Assembly: GCA_030524545.1 (NCBI GenBank)
Contig: JAUNGM010000030.1
Span: 1-49,425, forward strand
Length of the DNA: 49,425 nucleotides
Direction of reading: 5' to 3'
Source of the DNA: Eubacteriales bacterium
Lineage (GTDB): Bacteria > Bacillota > Clostridia > Lachnospirales > Lachnospiraceae
Position numbers and translations under genes: made by a program
Notes under the pieces: model-generated
The model's database searches: none
Told to the model about the DNA's origin: nothing
What the model saw: only the letters and a program-made list of their open reading frames with translations
Shown: positions 33,788 through 43,156 of the stretch, piece by piece
Layout: each line of letters begins with the position of its first letter
Numbering within the stretch: position 1 is the first letter of the stretch

Positions 33788-36610
33788 ATGAAAATTTCCG
33801 TAATTATTGCGGCATATAATGCAGAAAAATATCTGGAAGAAACGTTGGAGAGTGTCACGCATCAAAGCATAGATGACTATGAAATTATTATCATAAATGA
33901 CGGTTCCACAGACAGCACCCTGGATATTTTGACCAGATATCAGAAGAACTATTCCAATATTCGAGTGATCGATAAAGAAAATGGAGGTCCTTCATCCGCA
34001 AGAAATGCTGGCTTGGATATAGCACAGGGGGAGTATGTATTTTTTTTCGATGCAGATGATCTCCTGGAACCGGAAGCTTTGGAGAAGCTGTATGACCGTG
34101 CAATAGAGCAGCAGGCAGATGTTGTGATTGCCAAATATGATATTTTTGACCGTTATAAGACAACAAAGGTGAAAAATATCAATGATCTGGTAAAGCTTGA
34201 TGAGATAGGAAAATATAATACGGCAATCTTGTGGACATTTTCTTTATGGAATAAGCTGTACAGACGATCGCTCATTGAGCAGTATCATTTTCGCTTTGCT
34301 CCTATATCCTATTCGGAAGACGGCGCTTTTTCTATGCGCTTTATTTATCATGCCTCGAAGATTACGGGATTGAATGCGGTGGTATGTCATTACCGCCGCA
34401 TGTATGACGGGGAAACAGAGTCTATTACAGCTTCGGTTTCTCCCTGGAAGATCAGTCATTATATTACTGCCCACAGAATGATCCTGGAGGATGCCGAGGA
34501 GAGTATTCTGAGGGATTATCCGCAATACAGTTCAATTGAAGAGGTCAGAAAAGAAAATAGAGAGATGCATATGTACCTGAATGAAATCATACGTAAAGAA
34601 CTTCAGGTATTACTGAATCAATTCTATATAAAGTTCTGGGACCTGGAGGAAGACAGTGTGCGGCTGATTGCCCGGGAGGTTGAGGAAAAGCTGGGTATGC
34701 TGGATCCGAGGGCTGTTTTTCTTCTGGTGGATGCCCATCCGGATGTTTCTCTGTTTCAGTTGGCTGTTCGCAGAGAAGATGTGCTGGAAAATGCGTATTT
34801 TACGGCAGTTCTATACGGTGATGAGACAAATCAGGAGGAATTTGTCAATTGCCTTAAGAGTCTGCTCGGCCAGAATCTCGTATCGCTTAAAATCATAGTT
34901 CCATTATCTATGCGGACTGTGATTGAAGATGCTGAGATGATGCAGGGGAACGTCCTGTTTGCGGATGCTGCCTCAGAAAACGAACTGTTTTACTATGCAC
35001 TTCGTACAGCATCAACACGGTACATTACATTTTGCGATCCTAAGATTGTCTATGCCAATAATGCGTTTAAGTATATGTTTAAGCGTTTTATCAAATCACC
35101 TGTGGATTTCTTTGCGCAATTGATTTATCACAGAAATTATGGTGTACCACAGTCCTTATATTATAATCGGATAGCTCTGGATTCCCTGACAAAAGGTTTA
35201 GAATATAATCCCTGTCTGTATTTAGATTATACTCTTGCAAATAAATTTTTCCGGGTCGATTTTCTGCGTGATCAAAGGCTGGATGAAGGAAAGGGTATAT
35301 TGAGCCAATTGGAGATGCTGTATCGGACCGGGTACTATGCATTTCATAACGATGGAATCGTCATATACGAGGATACGGAAAACTCTTTCCTGGAATTTGT
35401 GTGTTCGCCGGAGCACCGTTCTTATATCGAGGAATATTTTGGAAATCATCCCATTACGCTGAATAGTCCGGAAATAGTGAGTAATCCAGTGGAATACCTT
35501 CCAAAACTCAAAGGTCTTGCGGCCAAAAAGCCGATGGAAAGGCTGAAGAGAAAAACAATGGTTCTTTTAAGAAAGCTGCCGGTAAAGAATCAGGTATTGT
35601 TTTTCAGCATCAGGAAGGACGGCGAATTGGAGGGAAATGCAAAAGCACTTTATCCTTATGTGAATGGAAAAAAAGTAATCTGTGCAAAACAGCTTCCGCA
35701 TGACTGGTTTACCGAAATCAAAATGTTTCGGGAGATTGTTACCAGTAAGGTGATTGTTACAGATGATTATGTGAGATATCTCAGACATTTCCCATTGCGT
35801 TCCGAACAGAGGGTGATTCAGCTCTGGCATGCATGCGGCGCTTTTAAGAAATTTGGACAGAGAGGTACGAATCTTTCCATAGGCATCGATATGGCAACAC
35901 ATGCACAGTATAATCTGGCCAGTGTTAGCGGTGAGTATATACGTACAATTTATGCGGATGCATTTAATATCGACATAAAAAAAGTACGGGCTTTAGGAAG
36001 CCCCCGAACAGATGACTTTTTTAACCAGCCGTTGATCGAGGGAATCCGACAGAAGATTTATGATAAGCATCCGGATCTAAAAGACAAATTTGTGATTATT
36101 TATGCTCCCACATTCCGTGAGATTAAGAATGACAGGACCCAGTTTCATCCGGAACTGGATTTTGACAGGCTTTCCGGAGAACTTCTGCCAAATCAGGAAC
36201 TGCTCATCTGTCCGCATCCTATTATGAAAAATGATATATTGCCGAAGGAATATCCGAATATCCGGGTCATGCGCGACTTTTCTACCAATGATCTGATGTT
36301 TATCTCGGATATGCTGATTACGGATTACTCTTCTGTTATTTTTGAATATGTATTGCTGAAGAAACCGATTGCGTTTTATTGCTATGATCTGACAACTTAT
36401 AACAGAGGATTTTACCTGAATTATCCGGATGATCTCCCGGGCAATGTATATCAGACGCAGGATGAGCTTACGGATTATCTTCGCAGTCCTGAAAAGCAGG
36501 TGATCGGCGAAAGATACAATCTGTTTATTGAGCGATATATGTCAGCGTGCGACGGACATAGCTGTGAAAGAATTGCGAAACTGATCAATGATTACATGGA
36601 GGGAAATTAG
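33788..36610 (+). CDS. Fusion of a GT2 glycosyltransferase and a TagF-like polyol-phosphate transferase
   Basis: A 940-residue two-domain enzyme for a teichoic-acid-like polymer. Residues 1 to about 230 form a GT-A glycosyltransferase family 2 domain: SVIIAAYNAEKYL, NDGSTD, GGPSSARNAG and the metal-binding FDADDLLEP. Residues of about 330-560 are a second, less typical GT2-like stretch. Residues of about 600-935 are a CDP-glycerol/CDP-ribitol phosphotransferase domain with LWHACGAFKKFG (His681), YAPTFRE, CPHP (His810), ITDYSSVIFEY and SACDGHS at the end. It probably works at the cytoplasmic face, adding a sugar and polyol phosphates to a lipid-linked polymer. It is the first gene of the locus, with a moderate GAGGGG site. 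Confidence 0.88.
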   Translation: MKISVIIAAYNAEKYLEETLESVTHQSIDDYEIIIINDGSTDSTLDILTRYQKNYSNIRVIDKENGGPSSARNAGLDIAQGEYVFFFDADDLLEPEALEKLYDRAIEQQADVVIAKYDIFDRYKTTKVKNINDLVKLDEIGKYNTAILWTFSLWNKLYRRSLIEQYHFRFAPISYSEDGAFSMRFIYHASKITGLNAVVCHYRRMYDGETESITASVSPWKISHYITAHRMILEDAEESILRDYPQYSSIEEVRKENREMHMYLNEIIRKELQVLLNQFYIKFWDLEEDSVRLIAREVEEKLGMLDPRAVFLLVDAHPDVSLFQLAVRREDVLENAYFTAVLYGDETNQEEFVNCLKSLLGQNLVSLKIIVPLSMRTVIEDAEMMQGNVLFADAASENELFYYALRTASTRYITFCDPKIVYANNAFKYMFKRFIKSPVDFFAQLIYHRNYGVPQSLYYNRIALDSLTKGLEYNPCLYLDYTLANKFFRVDFLRDQRLDEGKGILSQLEMLYRTGYYAFHNDGIVIYEDTENSFLEFVCSPEHRSYIEEYFGNHPITLNSPEIVSNPVEYLPKLKGLAAKKPMERLKRKTMVLLRKLPVKNQVLFFSIRKDGELEGNAKALYPYVNGKKVICAKQLPHDWFTEIKMFREIVTSKVIVTDDYVRYLRHFPLRSEQRVIQLWHACGAFKKFGQRGTNLSIGIDMATHAQYNLASVSGEYIRTIYADAFNIDIKKVRALGSPRTDDFFNQPLIEGIRQKIYDKHPDLKDKFVIIYAPTFREIKNDRTQFHPELDFDRLSGELLPNQELLICPHPIMKNDILPKEYPNIRVMRDFSTNDLMFISDMLITDYSSVIFEYVLLKKPIAFYCYDLTTYNRGFYLNYPDDLPGNVYQTQDELTDYLRSPEKQVIGERYNLFIERYMSACDGHSCERIAKLINDYMEGN

Positions 36611-36611
36611 T

Positions 36612-37649
36612 ATGCCATTTACTACAATATCATTTCTGAGCAGCCGTAATCGGGGAATCAGTCCGGATTTAAAATTGATTGAACATAATCTGGGACGCAG
36701 AGTTGAGGATGTATCGCTGCGATATTATGTAAATAGTGAATTAATCTCTAATAGAATGCTGAAAGAGGGCAGAAAAAAAGCAAAGGAACAATTTTGCCAG
36801 AAATCTTCGCCGTTTATCTGTATTGATTCATCCCTTCCGGCAGGATTTGAGAAAATGGCAGGGGATGAAAAAAGGATTTTAGTGGCCACCCCCTTTGATT
36901 ATCAGTTTAAAAATATGCTTGCACTGGAAAACGATTCCGCTTTTTCCGTTAAAACTTTCCGGTGTTTCAGCCATATTCTTGCAACGTCTCCGTTCACCAG
37001 CGAACTGTTGAAGAACGCCTACGAGCTGGAGGGGACACAGGTAATAGATAATATATGTGCGCCTGTGGCCTGGGATATTAACCAGTCTGAGAAACAGGTA
37101 CAGATCAGGGATATGTTTGAATTTTACTATCCCAATATGAAAGGGAAAAAGGTCATTTCTGTTCTGACAGTGGGAGAGATAGCCAGGGATTACAGGACTC
37201 TGTTCGAAAATTTTGACCTGGAAAAGTTTTTGAATCATTTGGGGGAAGACTGGTTCCTGCTTACGAATAACTGGTTCTTTCTGGAACGGGCGGCTGTTTT
37301 GGCACCGGAATATATTCGCTCATTCGGATATATCAGTGAGGTGCTTCCCTCCTGGAATACGCTGTATTTTACAGACATGATGATAACAAATGACTGTACA
37401 TTTGTTTCCTGGTATGCTTCCCGGAGAAAACCGGTCTATTATCTCGCGTATAGCAAAAAAACATCGGAAAACTATATGAAAAAACACTATCCGGATTTGT
37501 ATCTGGAGATGCCGGATAAATTATATGAGCTGCGGCTTACAGACACAACGGAGACAGAAGAGCACAAAAGATTTTGTGAACATTTTTCGTATTTTCCGGC
37601 TTCAGATCCGTGTGAGGTCGTGCGTGAACTGATTGTTGGAAATAGTTAG
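36612..37649 (+). CDS. Degenerate TagF-like (CDP-glycerol phosphotransferase-related) protein
   Basis: A 345-residue protein. Its C-terminal half follows the TagF fold: KKVISVLTVGEIARDYRTLF replaces the usual LYAPTFRG strand, and MMITNDCTFVSWYASRRKPV aligns with the TDYSSVIFEY segment of its neighbours. The WHACGAFKKFG and HP catalytic motifs of the family are missing (NNWFFL stands where a His-Pro is expected). It may be an inactive partner or scaffold, or use different chemistry. ATG 36612 is 8 bases after TGGAGGG and one base after the stop codon of the fusion gene; an earlier ATG at 36588 would overlap that gene. The family link is inferred from motif alignment by eye. Confidence 0.6.
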   Translation: MPFTTISFLSSRNRGISPDLKLIEHNLGRRVEDVSLRYYVNSELISNRMLKEGRKKAKEQFCQKSSPFICIDSSLPAGFEKMAGDEKRILVATPFDYQFKNMLALENDSAFSVKTFRCFSHILATSPFTSELLKNAYELEGTQVIDNICAPVAWDINQSEKQVQIRDMFEFYYPNMKGKKVISVLTVGEIARDYRTLFENFDLEKFLNHLGEDWFLLTNNWFFLERAAVLAPEYIRSFGYISEVLPSWNTLYFTDMMITNDCTFVSWYASRRKPVYYLAYSKKTSENYMKKHYPDLYLEMPDKLYELRLTDTTETEEHKRFCEHFSYFPASDPCEVVRELIVGNS

Positions 37650-37690
37650 AGAATACTTCACAGTAGAAAGTGGGTGGATCGCAGGCAGTT

Positions 37691-38872
37691 ATGAAGTGTA
37701 AGATTTTTTTAAAACAGTATATAAAAATGTTTGCGCAAAACTGTGTGCTTCCTGTGTGGTATCAGATCTGCAGGTATAAGCGGGTTATACCAGGCCTTAT
37801 TATATTTGCGGATGCCCACCATGACCAGCGGCCGGAAAATGTAAAATTTCTGTATCGGAGACTCTCCGAATATGCAGAAGAAAAAACGGGTAAAATGCAG
37901 ATTAAGGAACTGTATCTTAACTATCAAACAGCCTCTCCTGCGAAAGTGACAAGGCATATGCTGGAATTTATGAAATTATATGCCAGGGCCGAGTGTGTGA
38001 TTGTTTGTGATAATTTCCTTCCGGCGGCTTCCTGCAGAAAAAGAAAGGAAACCAGAGTTGTTCAGCTTTGGCACGCCTGCGGTGCGCTGAAGAAATTTGG
38101 ATATGATACAACAGATGATATACCCAAACAGTACCATGGAAATGTATTCCGTAATATTGACCTTGTGACTGTAAGCTCTCCCAAATGTGTTTCGCCATTT
38201 GCTTCTGCCATGCGCCTAAATCCAGAATGTGTGAAACCGCTTGGCGTCAGCCGCACAGATGTTTTTTTTCAGGAAGGCTGGAAAGAGAATTGCAGGAGAG
38301 AATTTTATCGTTTTTATCCGGAAGCCAACGGAAAAAAAAATGTTCTCTGGGCACCTACGTTCAGGGGAAATCCTGGCAGTCCCAGGACAATAGAGCTGGA
38401 TCTGAACAAACTCCAGGAACAATTGGGAGAGGAGTGGCTGGTGCTTAGCCGGGTGCATCCTCATATGCACGAGCATTATTTGCAAAGCGATTGTAAAATT
38501 CCTACGGAACGCCTGTTCCCTGTAGTTGATGTGATGATTGCGGACTACTCTTCTTTGATCTTTGAATATCTGCTGTTTGATAAACCGCTTGTTCTTTATG
38601 TCCCGGATTTGACAGAATACCAGGAACGGAGAGGGTTTTATCTGGAATTTTCCGAGATACCTGGTGTTCAGGTCAAAAATGAGAGCATGCTGCCTTCAGT
38701 GATAGAGCAGGAATACCTTGCATATTGTCAGCAAAAAAAATATAATAAAGTCCAGTCAGACGAGAATCAGATGAGACAGAAAAAAAGAGAACAGTTTATC
38801 CAAACATATATGCAGAACTGTGACGGGCATGCTACAGACAGGATACTGGAATATATAATAAAGGAGATGTAA
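37691..38872 (+). CDS. CDP-glycerol/CDP-ribitol phosphotransferase (TagF/TarF/TarL family)
   Basis: A 393-residue membrane-associated enzyme that transfers glycerol- or ribitol-phosphate to a lipid-linked teichoic acid chain. The motifs are LWHACGALKKFG with His128, LWAPTFRGNPG, VHPHMH with the second catalytic His, IADYSSLIFEYLLFDKPLV and NCDGHATDRI. The basic N-terminal MKCKIFLKQYIKMF is probably amphipathic and membrane-binding, as in TagF. The start is uncertain: ATG 37691 has only a weak site, and an in-frame GTG at 37670 is also possible. It lies 3 bases before tarI. Confidence 0.88.
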   Translation: MKCKIFLKQYIKMFAQNCVLPVWYQICRYKRVIPGLIIFADAHHDQRPENVKFLYRRLSEYAEEKTGKMQIKELYLNYQTASPAKVTRHMLEFMKLYARAECVIVCDNFLPAASCRKRKETRVVQLWHACGALKKFGYDTTDDIPKQYHGNVFRNIDLVTVSSPKCVSPFASAMRLNPECVKPLGVSRTDVFFQEGWKENCRREFYRFYPEANGKKNVLWAPTFRGNPGSPRTIELDLNKLQEQLGEEWLVLSRVHPHMHEHYLQSDCKIPTERLFPVVDVMIADYSSLIFEYLLFDKPLVLYVPDLTEYQERRGFYLEFSEIPGVQVKNESMLPSVIEQEYLAYCQQKKYNKVQSDENQMRQKKREQFIQTYMQNCDGHATDRILEYIIKEM

Positions 38873-38874
38873 TT

Positions 38875-39597
38875 ATGAGCAATATATATGGCGTTGTTTT
38901 GGCCGGGGGAATTGGATCGAGAATGGGCAACGTGGAAAAACCGAAGCAATTCTTGGAACTTGGTGGAAAACCTATCATCATTCATACAATTGAAAAGTTT
39001 GTGGTGCATCCGGGATTTGATGAAGTACTTGTGCTTTCTCCAAAGGCCTGGATATCGTATACCAGGGATATTATCCGGAAGTATATTCCGATGGCGGACA
39101 AGGTGACCGTATTGCTGGGCGGTTCCACCAGAAATGAAACGATTATGAATGCAATCCGTTATATAGAAGAGAAGGGCAATCTGGATGACGAAACGATTAT
39201 TGTGACGCATGATTCCGTGAGACCTTTTGTGACACACCGCATTTTGGAGGAAAACATTCGTTTTGCCGGAGAATACGGTGCATGTGATACAGTAATTCCG
39301 GCTACGGATACTATTGTGGAAAGTACGGACAATCTGAAAATAACTGATATACCTAACCGCAGATATATGTATCAGGGACAGACTCCGCAGTCTTTTCGGG
39401 CAAAAAGGCTGAAAATGCTTTACGAAGCACTGAGTGAGGAAGAAAAAGAAATCCTTACAGATGCGTGCAAGATCATGGTGCTGAAGGGAGAGCATGTACA
39501 TTTGGTGCAGGGAGAAAATTTTAATATTAAGATTACTTATCCGTATGATATTACGGTGGCCAAGGCACTGCTGGGCATGGAGGACAAAACATGTTAA
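38875..39597 (+). CDS. tarI: Ribitol-5-phosphate cytidylyltransferase (TarI/IspD family)
   Basis: A 240-residue nucleotidyltransferase. VVLAGGIGSRMG (about 7-18) and EKPKQFLELGGKP (about 21-33) are the CTP-binding signature; HDSVRPFVTHRI (about 109-120) and QGQTPQSFRAKRL are also conserved. The adjacent tarJ and several polyol-phosphate polymerases favour TarI, making CDP-ribitol, over IspD of isoprenoid synthesis. AAAGGAGATG precedes the ATG. It overlaps tarJ by seven bases, as is usual for this pair. Confidence 0.92.
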   Translation: MSNIYGVVLAGGIGSRMGNVEKPKQFLELGGKPIIIHTIEKFVVHPGFDEVLVLSPKAWISYTRDIIRKYIPMADKVTVLLGGSTRNETIMNAIRYIEEKGNLDDETIIVTHDSVRPFVTHRILEENIRFAGEYGACDTVIPATDTIVESTDNLKITDIPNRRYMYQGQTPQSFRAKRLKMLYEALSEEEKEILTDACKIMVLKGEHVHLVQGENFNIKITYPYDITVAKALLGMEDKTC

Positions 39598-40613
39598 ATA
39601 CGGTTTATCAATTAGTGCGTCCGCGACAATTTGAAATTCATTTTGAAGACATCAGTATGGACAATGAACATATTCTGGTGCGCCCTACGCATCTTTCCAT
39701 CTGCAATGCAGACCAGAGATATTACCAGGGAAAGCGTTCGGAAGAGATTCTGAGGCAGAAACTGCCTATGGCATTGATTCATGAGGGAATCGGCAAAGTG
39801 ATTTATGATCCGTCCGGGGAATTTCAGGTGGGAGAAAAAGTAGTCATGATACCCAATACTCCCTGTGAGCAGGATGATGTGATTGCGGAGAATTATTTGC
39901 GCTCCAGTAAATTCAGGGGCAGCAGTATGAACGGCCTGATGCAGGAATATGTACAGACTACAGCAGACCGGCTGATAAGATTACCGGAAGGAATCAACGA
40001 TCTGGTAGCTGTATTTACTGAGATGGTGACAGTATGCTACCATGCGATTTCACGTTTTGACAGGACTGCTCATAGAAGAAGAGATGTCATCGGTGTGTGG
40101 GGAGACGGAAACATGGGCTACATTACCGCACTGTTGTTAAAAGCCCGGTTCCCTGAGGTAAAGATTTGTGTATTCGGCGTATCTGATACGAAGCTGAATG
40201 ATTTCAGTTTTGTAGATGAAACTTACCGGGTATCGGAGATTCCTTCCGATTTAAGCGTAGACCATGGTTTTGAATGTGTGGGAGGAAGCGCATCGGGACA
40301 GGCAATCAATCAGATTATTGATTATATTAAACCTGAGGGAACGATCGGAATACTGGGCGTATCCGAAGATTTTGTTCCGATTAATACAAGAATGATCCTG
40401 GAAAAGGGACTTCGTATTTTGGGAACCAGCCGAAGCGGAAGGGAAGATTTTCAGGGTTTGATCGATTTGTATGTAGAACAGCCCAAGATTGTGGAATATC
40501 TTGAAAAAATCATTGGCGGTGTAGTAGAGATGAAAGATGTGAAGGATATCGTGGCCGCCTTTGAGATGGATATTCATAAGATGATGGGAAAGACGGTCCT
40601 GGTATGGGATTGA
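39591..40613 (+). CDS. tarJ: Ribulose-5-phosphate reductase (TarJ), CDP-ribitol pathway
   Basis: A 340-residue zinc-dependent medium-chain dehydrogenase that reduces ribulose 5-phosphate with NADPH to ribitol 5-phosphate, the substrate of TarI. Visible are LSICNADQRYYQGKR (about 34-48) with the zinc-ligand Cys, ALIHEGIGKV (about 62-71) with His-Glu, PNTPC with a further Cys, and the Rossmann motif VWGDGNMGY (about 165-173). TarIJ together are a strong marker for ribitol-phosphate teichoic acid. It overlaps tarI by seven bases and ends just before the next polymerase gene. Confidence 0.92.
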   Translation: MLNTVYQLVRPRQFEIHFEDISMDNEHILVRPTHLSICNADQRYYQGKRSEEILRQKLPMALIHEGIGKVIYDPSGEFQVGEKVVMIPNTPCEQDDVIAENYLRSSKFRGSSMNGLMQEYVQTTADRLIRLPEGINDLVAVFTEMVTVCYHAISRFDRTAHRRRDVIGVWGDGNMGYITALLLKARFPEVKICVFGVSDTKLNDFSFVDETYRVSEIPSDLSVDHGFECVGGSASGQAINQIIDYIKPEGTIGILGVSEDFVPINTRMILEKGLRILGTSRSGREDFQGLIDLYVEQPKIVEYLEKIIGGVVEMKDVKDIVAAFEMDIHKMMGKTVLVWD

Positions 40614-40620
40614 GTTGTTT

Positions 40621-41811
40621 ATGATGAATATGAAGCAGAAAATAAGAACAATTGTCCGGGATATTTATAAAACATGGACATTGCATTGTTTATATCCGTC
40701 TGCATATAAAAAATATACAAAACGGCCGGTGGACAAAACAAAGATTGTCTTTCTGGAAGTCAGAATGCCCCGGCTCACAAATAACTTTTTGCCATTATAC
40801 CGCAGTCTGGAAGAGCGGAAGCAATATCATCTGGAAGTCTGTTATATCAGAGAGGGAATGGACAGCCATATACGGGTTATGAAAAACTCACTGGCAGCGC
40901 TGAAGGAAATGGCCGATGCAAGGTATATTCTGGTAAATGATTCTTCGCATCTGCTGGGATGCCTGCCGCTGAGAAAGGAAACAACGGTGATTCAGACCTG
41001 GCATGCCTGTGGTGCCTTTAAAAAGTTTGGTTACAGTTTTGCAGATACCAAAGATGGTTCTGCAAGGAAAGATTTGGAGAGGTTTCCTTTTCACAAAAAT
41101 TTTTCCTATGTTACAGTCAGCAGCAGGGAAGTTGTCTGGGCTTATGCAGAGGCATTTCATATGGAAAAAGAAAGTGAAAAGATCCTTCCGATAGGGATAA
41201 GCAGAACAGACTGCTTCTTTCGGGAAGAAGATCGGAGGGAAGCTTATAATAAGCTTTATAAGGTAATGCCGGCCAGCAAAGGAAAAAAAATTGTCCTGTA
41301 TGCTCCTACCTTCCGGGGAAAAGTGGCAGATGCTTTTTCTCCGGACAGGCTGGATTTTAAGAAAATGCATGAGGCTTTGGGCAATGATACCGTATTTCTT
41401 TGCAAGCATCATTTCCTTGTAAAAAAGAGGCCCGGGCTGCCGGAAGAATGCCGCGAGTATGCAATGGATGTAACCGAATGCATGACAATAGAAGAACTGT
41501 TAATGGTAAGTGATGTCTGTATTTCTGATTATTCATCTCTTATTTTTGAGTATTCTCTGTTTGAGAGACCTATGGTGTTCTTTGCGTATGACCTGGAGGC
41601 ATATTATGATGCAAGAGGGTTTTATTATCCATTTGCAGAGATGGCTCCGGGGCCGGTTTTAAAGACTACGGAGGAAGTGATCGAATATCTGCAGAATCTG
41701 GATCAGCGGTTTGATCGGGAACAGGTCAGAAGGTTCCGGCAGAAATTTATGAGTGCCTGTGACGGACATGCAACAGAGCGATTGCTGGAGTTAATAGAAA
41801 GGAACTTGTAG
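40621..41811 (+). CDS. TarL/TarK-like polyol-phosphate polymerase, copy 1
   Basis: A 396-residue TagF-family enzyme expected to polymerise ribitol- or glycerol-phosphate from the CDP-polyol. The motifs are TWHACGAFKKFG with His128, LYAPTFRG, ISDYSSLIFEYSLFERPMV and FMSACDGHATERL. The second active-site region reads CKHHF (261-265): the His is kept, but the usual following Pro is Phe. It is clearly paralogous to the next gene along its full length (shared VTVSS-VWAYAEA, GFYYPFAEM). ATG 40621 is chosen; TTG 40615 and ATG 40624 or 40630 are alternatives because the ribosome site is poor. It lies 7 bases after tarJ. Confidence 0.88.
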   Translation: MMNMKQKIRTIVRDIYKTWTLHCLYPSAYKKYTKRPVDKTKIVFLEVRMPRLTNNFLPLYRSLEERKQYHLEVCYIREGMDSHIRVMKNSLAALKEMADARYILVNDSSHLLGCLPLRKETTVIQTWHACGAFKKFGYSFADTKDGSARKDLERFPFHKNFSYVTVSSREVVWAYAEAFHMEKESEKILPIGISRTDCFFREEDRREAYNKLYKVMPASKGKKIVLYAPTFRGKVADAFSPDRLDFKKMHEALGNDTVFLCKHHFLVKKRPGLPEECREYAMDVTECMTIEELLMVSDVCISDYSSLIFEYSLFERPMVFFAYDLEAYYDARGFYYPFAEMAPGPVLKTTEEVIEYLQNLDQRFDREQVRRFRQKFMSACDGHATERLLELIERNL

Positions 41812-41830
41812 GAGAAAGGATTAATAGAAA

Positions 41831-43087
41831 ATGGGAAAAACGAAAGAACTTCTGAAAAAAACTCCTATTCGAGAGCTCTGGTGGAAACTGTGGAGACTTC
41901 CATTTATGAAAGGGCTGAAACGATTTATAGGGGAAACCAGGAAGGATTACCTGCTGTTTCGGACTTTGCCGAAGGTATATGATACACATAAGAAGAAACC
42001 GATTGATGAAAATAAAGTCGTTTTTATAGAATTGCGCCTGCCTGAAATCAGTAACAGCTTCCGGGTGCTTTATCATGAACTGGAGCAGAACTATCATTAT
42101 GATCTTCATGTGCATCTTTTGCGAAATACGTTCGTTCCGAGAAAAGAGTATGTGAAGAATTGTAAGAAGATGCTGGAAGATGTAGCTACTGCAAAATATG
42201 TTTTTGTAAATGAAGCTTCTGATGTGTTAAGCTGTGTGGATATGCGTCCGGAGACGGTGGTAACGCAGCTTTGGCATGCCTGCGGGGCTTTTAAAAAATT
42301 TGGAAAAAGTACTGCGGATCTGATTTTTGGGCCAAATGCAAAGCAATTGAAAAGACATCCGAATAATAAGAATTATACGTATGTAACTGTCAGCAGTCCG
42401 GAAATTGTCTGGGCCTATGCGGAGGCTATGGATTTAACAGGGCACGAAGATATTATCAAACCTGTGGGAACCAGCCGCACGGACATATTCTTCCGTCAGG
42501 ATACGGTTGATAAGGCCTACGAGCATCTTTACGAGCTTTTTCCTGCGGCGAAAGGAAAGAAAGTGATATTATATGCTCCAACATTCCGTGGAAGAGTTGC
42601 AAAGGCGAAAACACCGGATTGCTTTCATCTGGAAGAATTTTACAATGCATTTCAGGAGGAATATGTGGTGGTTACGAAGCACCACCCTCTGGTGCGTGAA
42701 CTTCCTGTGATTCCGGATAGGCTGAAAGGGACTTTTGCATATGACGCCACAAAGACGATGACGATCGAAGACTTGCTGTGTGTCAGCGATATCTGTATTT
42801 CCGACTATTCGTCTCTTATCTTTGAGTATTCGCTGTTTGAGCGTCCGATGCTGTTTTTTGCCTATGATCTGGATGACTATTATGATTGGCGTGGGTTTTA
42901 TTATCCGTATGAGGAGCTGACTCCCGGGCCTGTTTGTAAAACAAACCAGGAAATGATAGAATATATTCAGAATCTGGATGAGCGTTTTGATAAACAGAGG
43001 GTCATTGATTTTAAGAATAAATTCATGAGTGCCTGTGATGGACATGCGACGGAGCGTATAATTCATATGGTGTTTGGAAAATCATAA
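41831..43087 (+). CDS. TarL/TarK-like polyol-phosphate polymerase, copy 2
   Basis: A 418-residue TagF-family enzyme with a complete motif set: LWHACGAFKKFG with His149, LYAPTFRG, KHHPLV with His284/His285 and Pro286, ISDYSSLIFEYSLFERPML and FMSACDGHATERI. The basic N-terminus (MGKTKELLKKTPIRELWWKL) is likely membrane-associated. It is a tandem paralog of the preceding gene, 19 bases away, resembling the TarK/TarL pair of Staphylococcus aureus in layout. Whether it makes poly-ribitol or poly-glycerol phosphate cannot be told from motifs alone, but the neighbouring tarIJ favours ribitol. Confidence 0.92.
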   Translation: MGKTKELLKKTPIRELWWKLWRLPFMKGLKRFIGETRKDYLLFRTLPKVYDTHKKKPIDENKVVFIELRLPEISNSFRVLYHELEQNYHYDLHVHLLRNTFVPRKEYVKNCKKMLEDVATAKYVFVNEASDVLSCVDMRPETVVTQLWHACGAFKKFGKSTADLIFGPNAKQLKRHPNNKNYTYVTVSSPEIVWAYAEAMDLTGHEDIIKPVGTSRTDIFFRQDTVDKAYEHLYELFPAAKGKKVILYAPTFRGRVAKAKTPDCFHLEEFYNAFQEEYVVVTKHHPLVRELPVIPDRLKGTFAYDATKTMTIEDLLCVSDICISDYSSLIFEYSLFERPMLFFAYDLDDYYDWRGFYYPYEELTPGPVCKTNQEMIEYIQNLDERFDKQRVIDFKNKFMSACDGHATERIIHMVFGKS

Positions 43088-43156
43088 GACGCCCGGAAGA
43101 CAGACACTTTGGAACGAAACCCGTAAAAAGTTCCTGGAAAGACGGAGGAAACTGTA

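Noticed and set aside
32465-33865. A 466-codon open frame on the - strand across purD
   Set aside because: It lies opposite an unmistakable PurD and has no ribosome site or domain; it is a codon-bias shadow.
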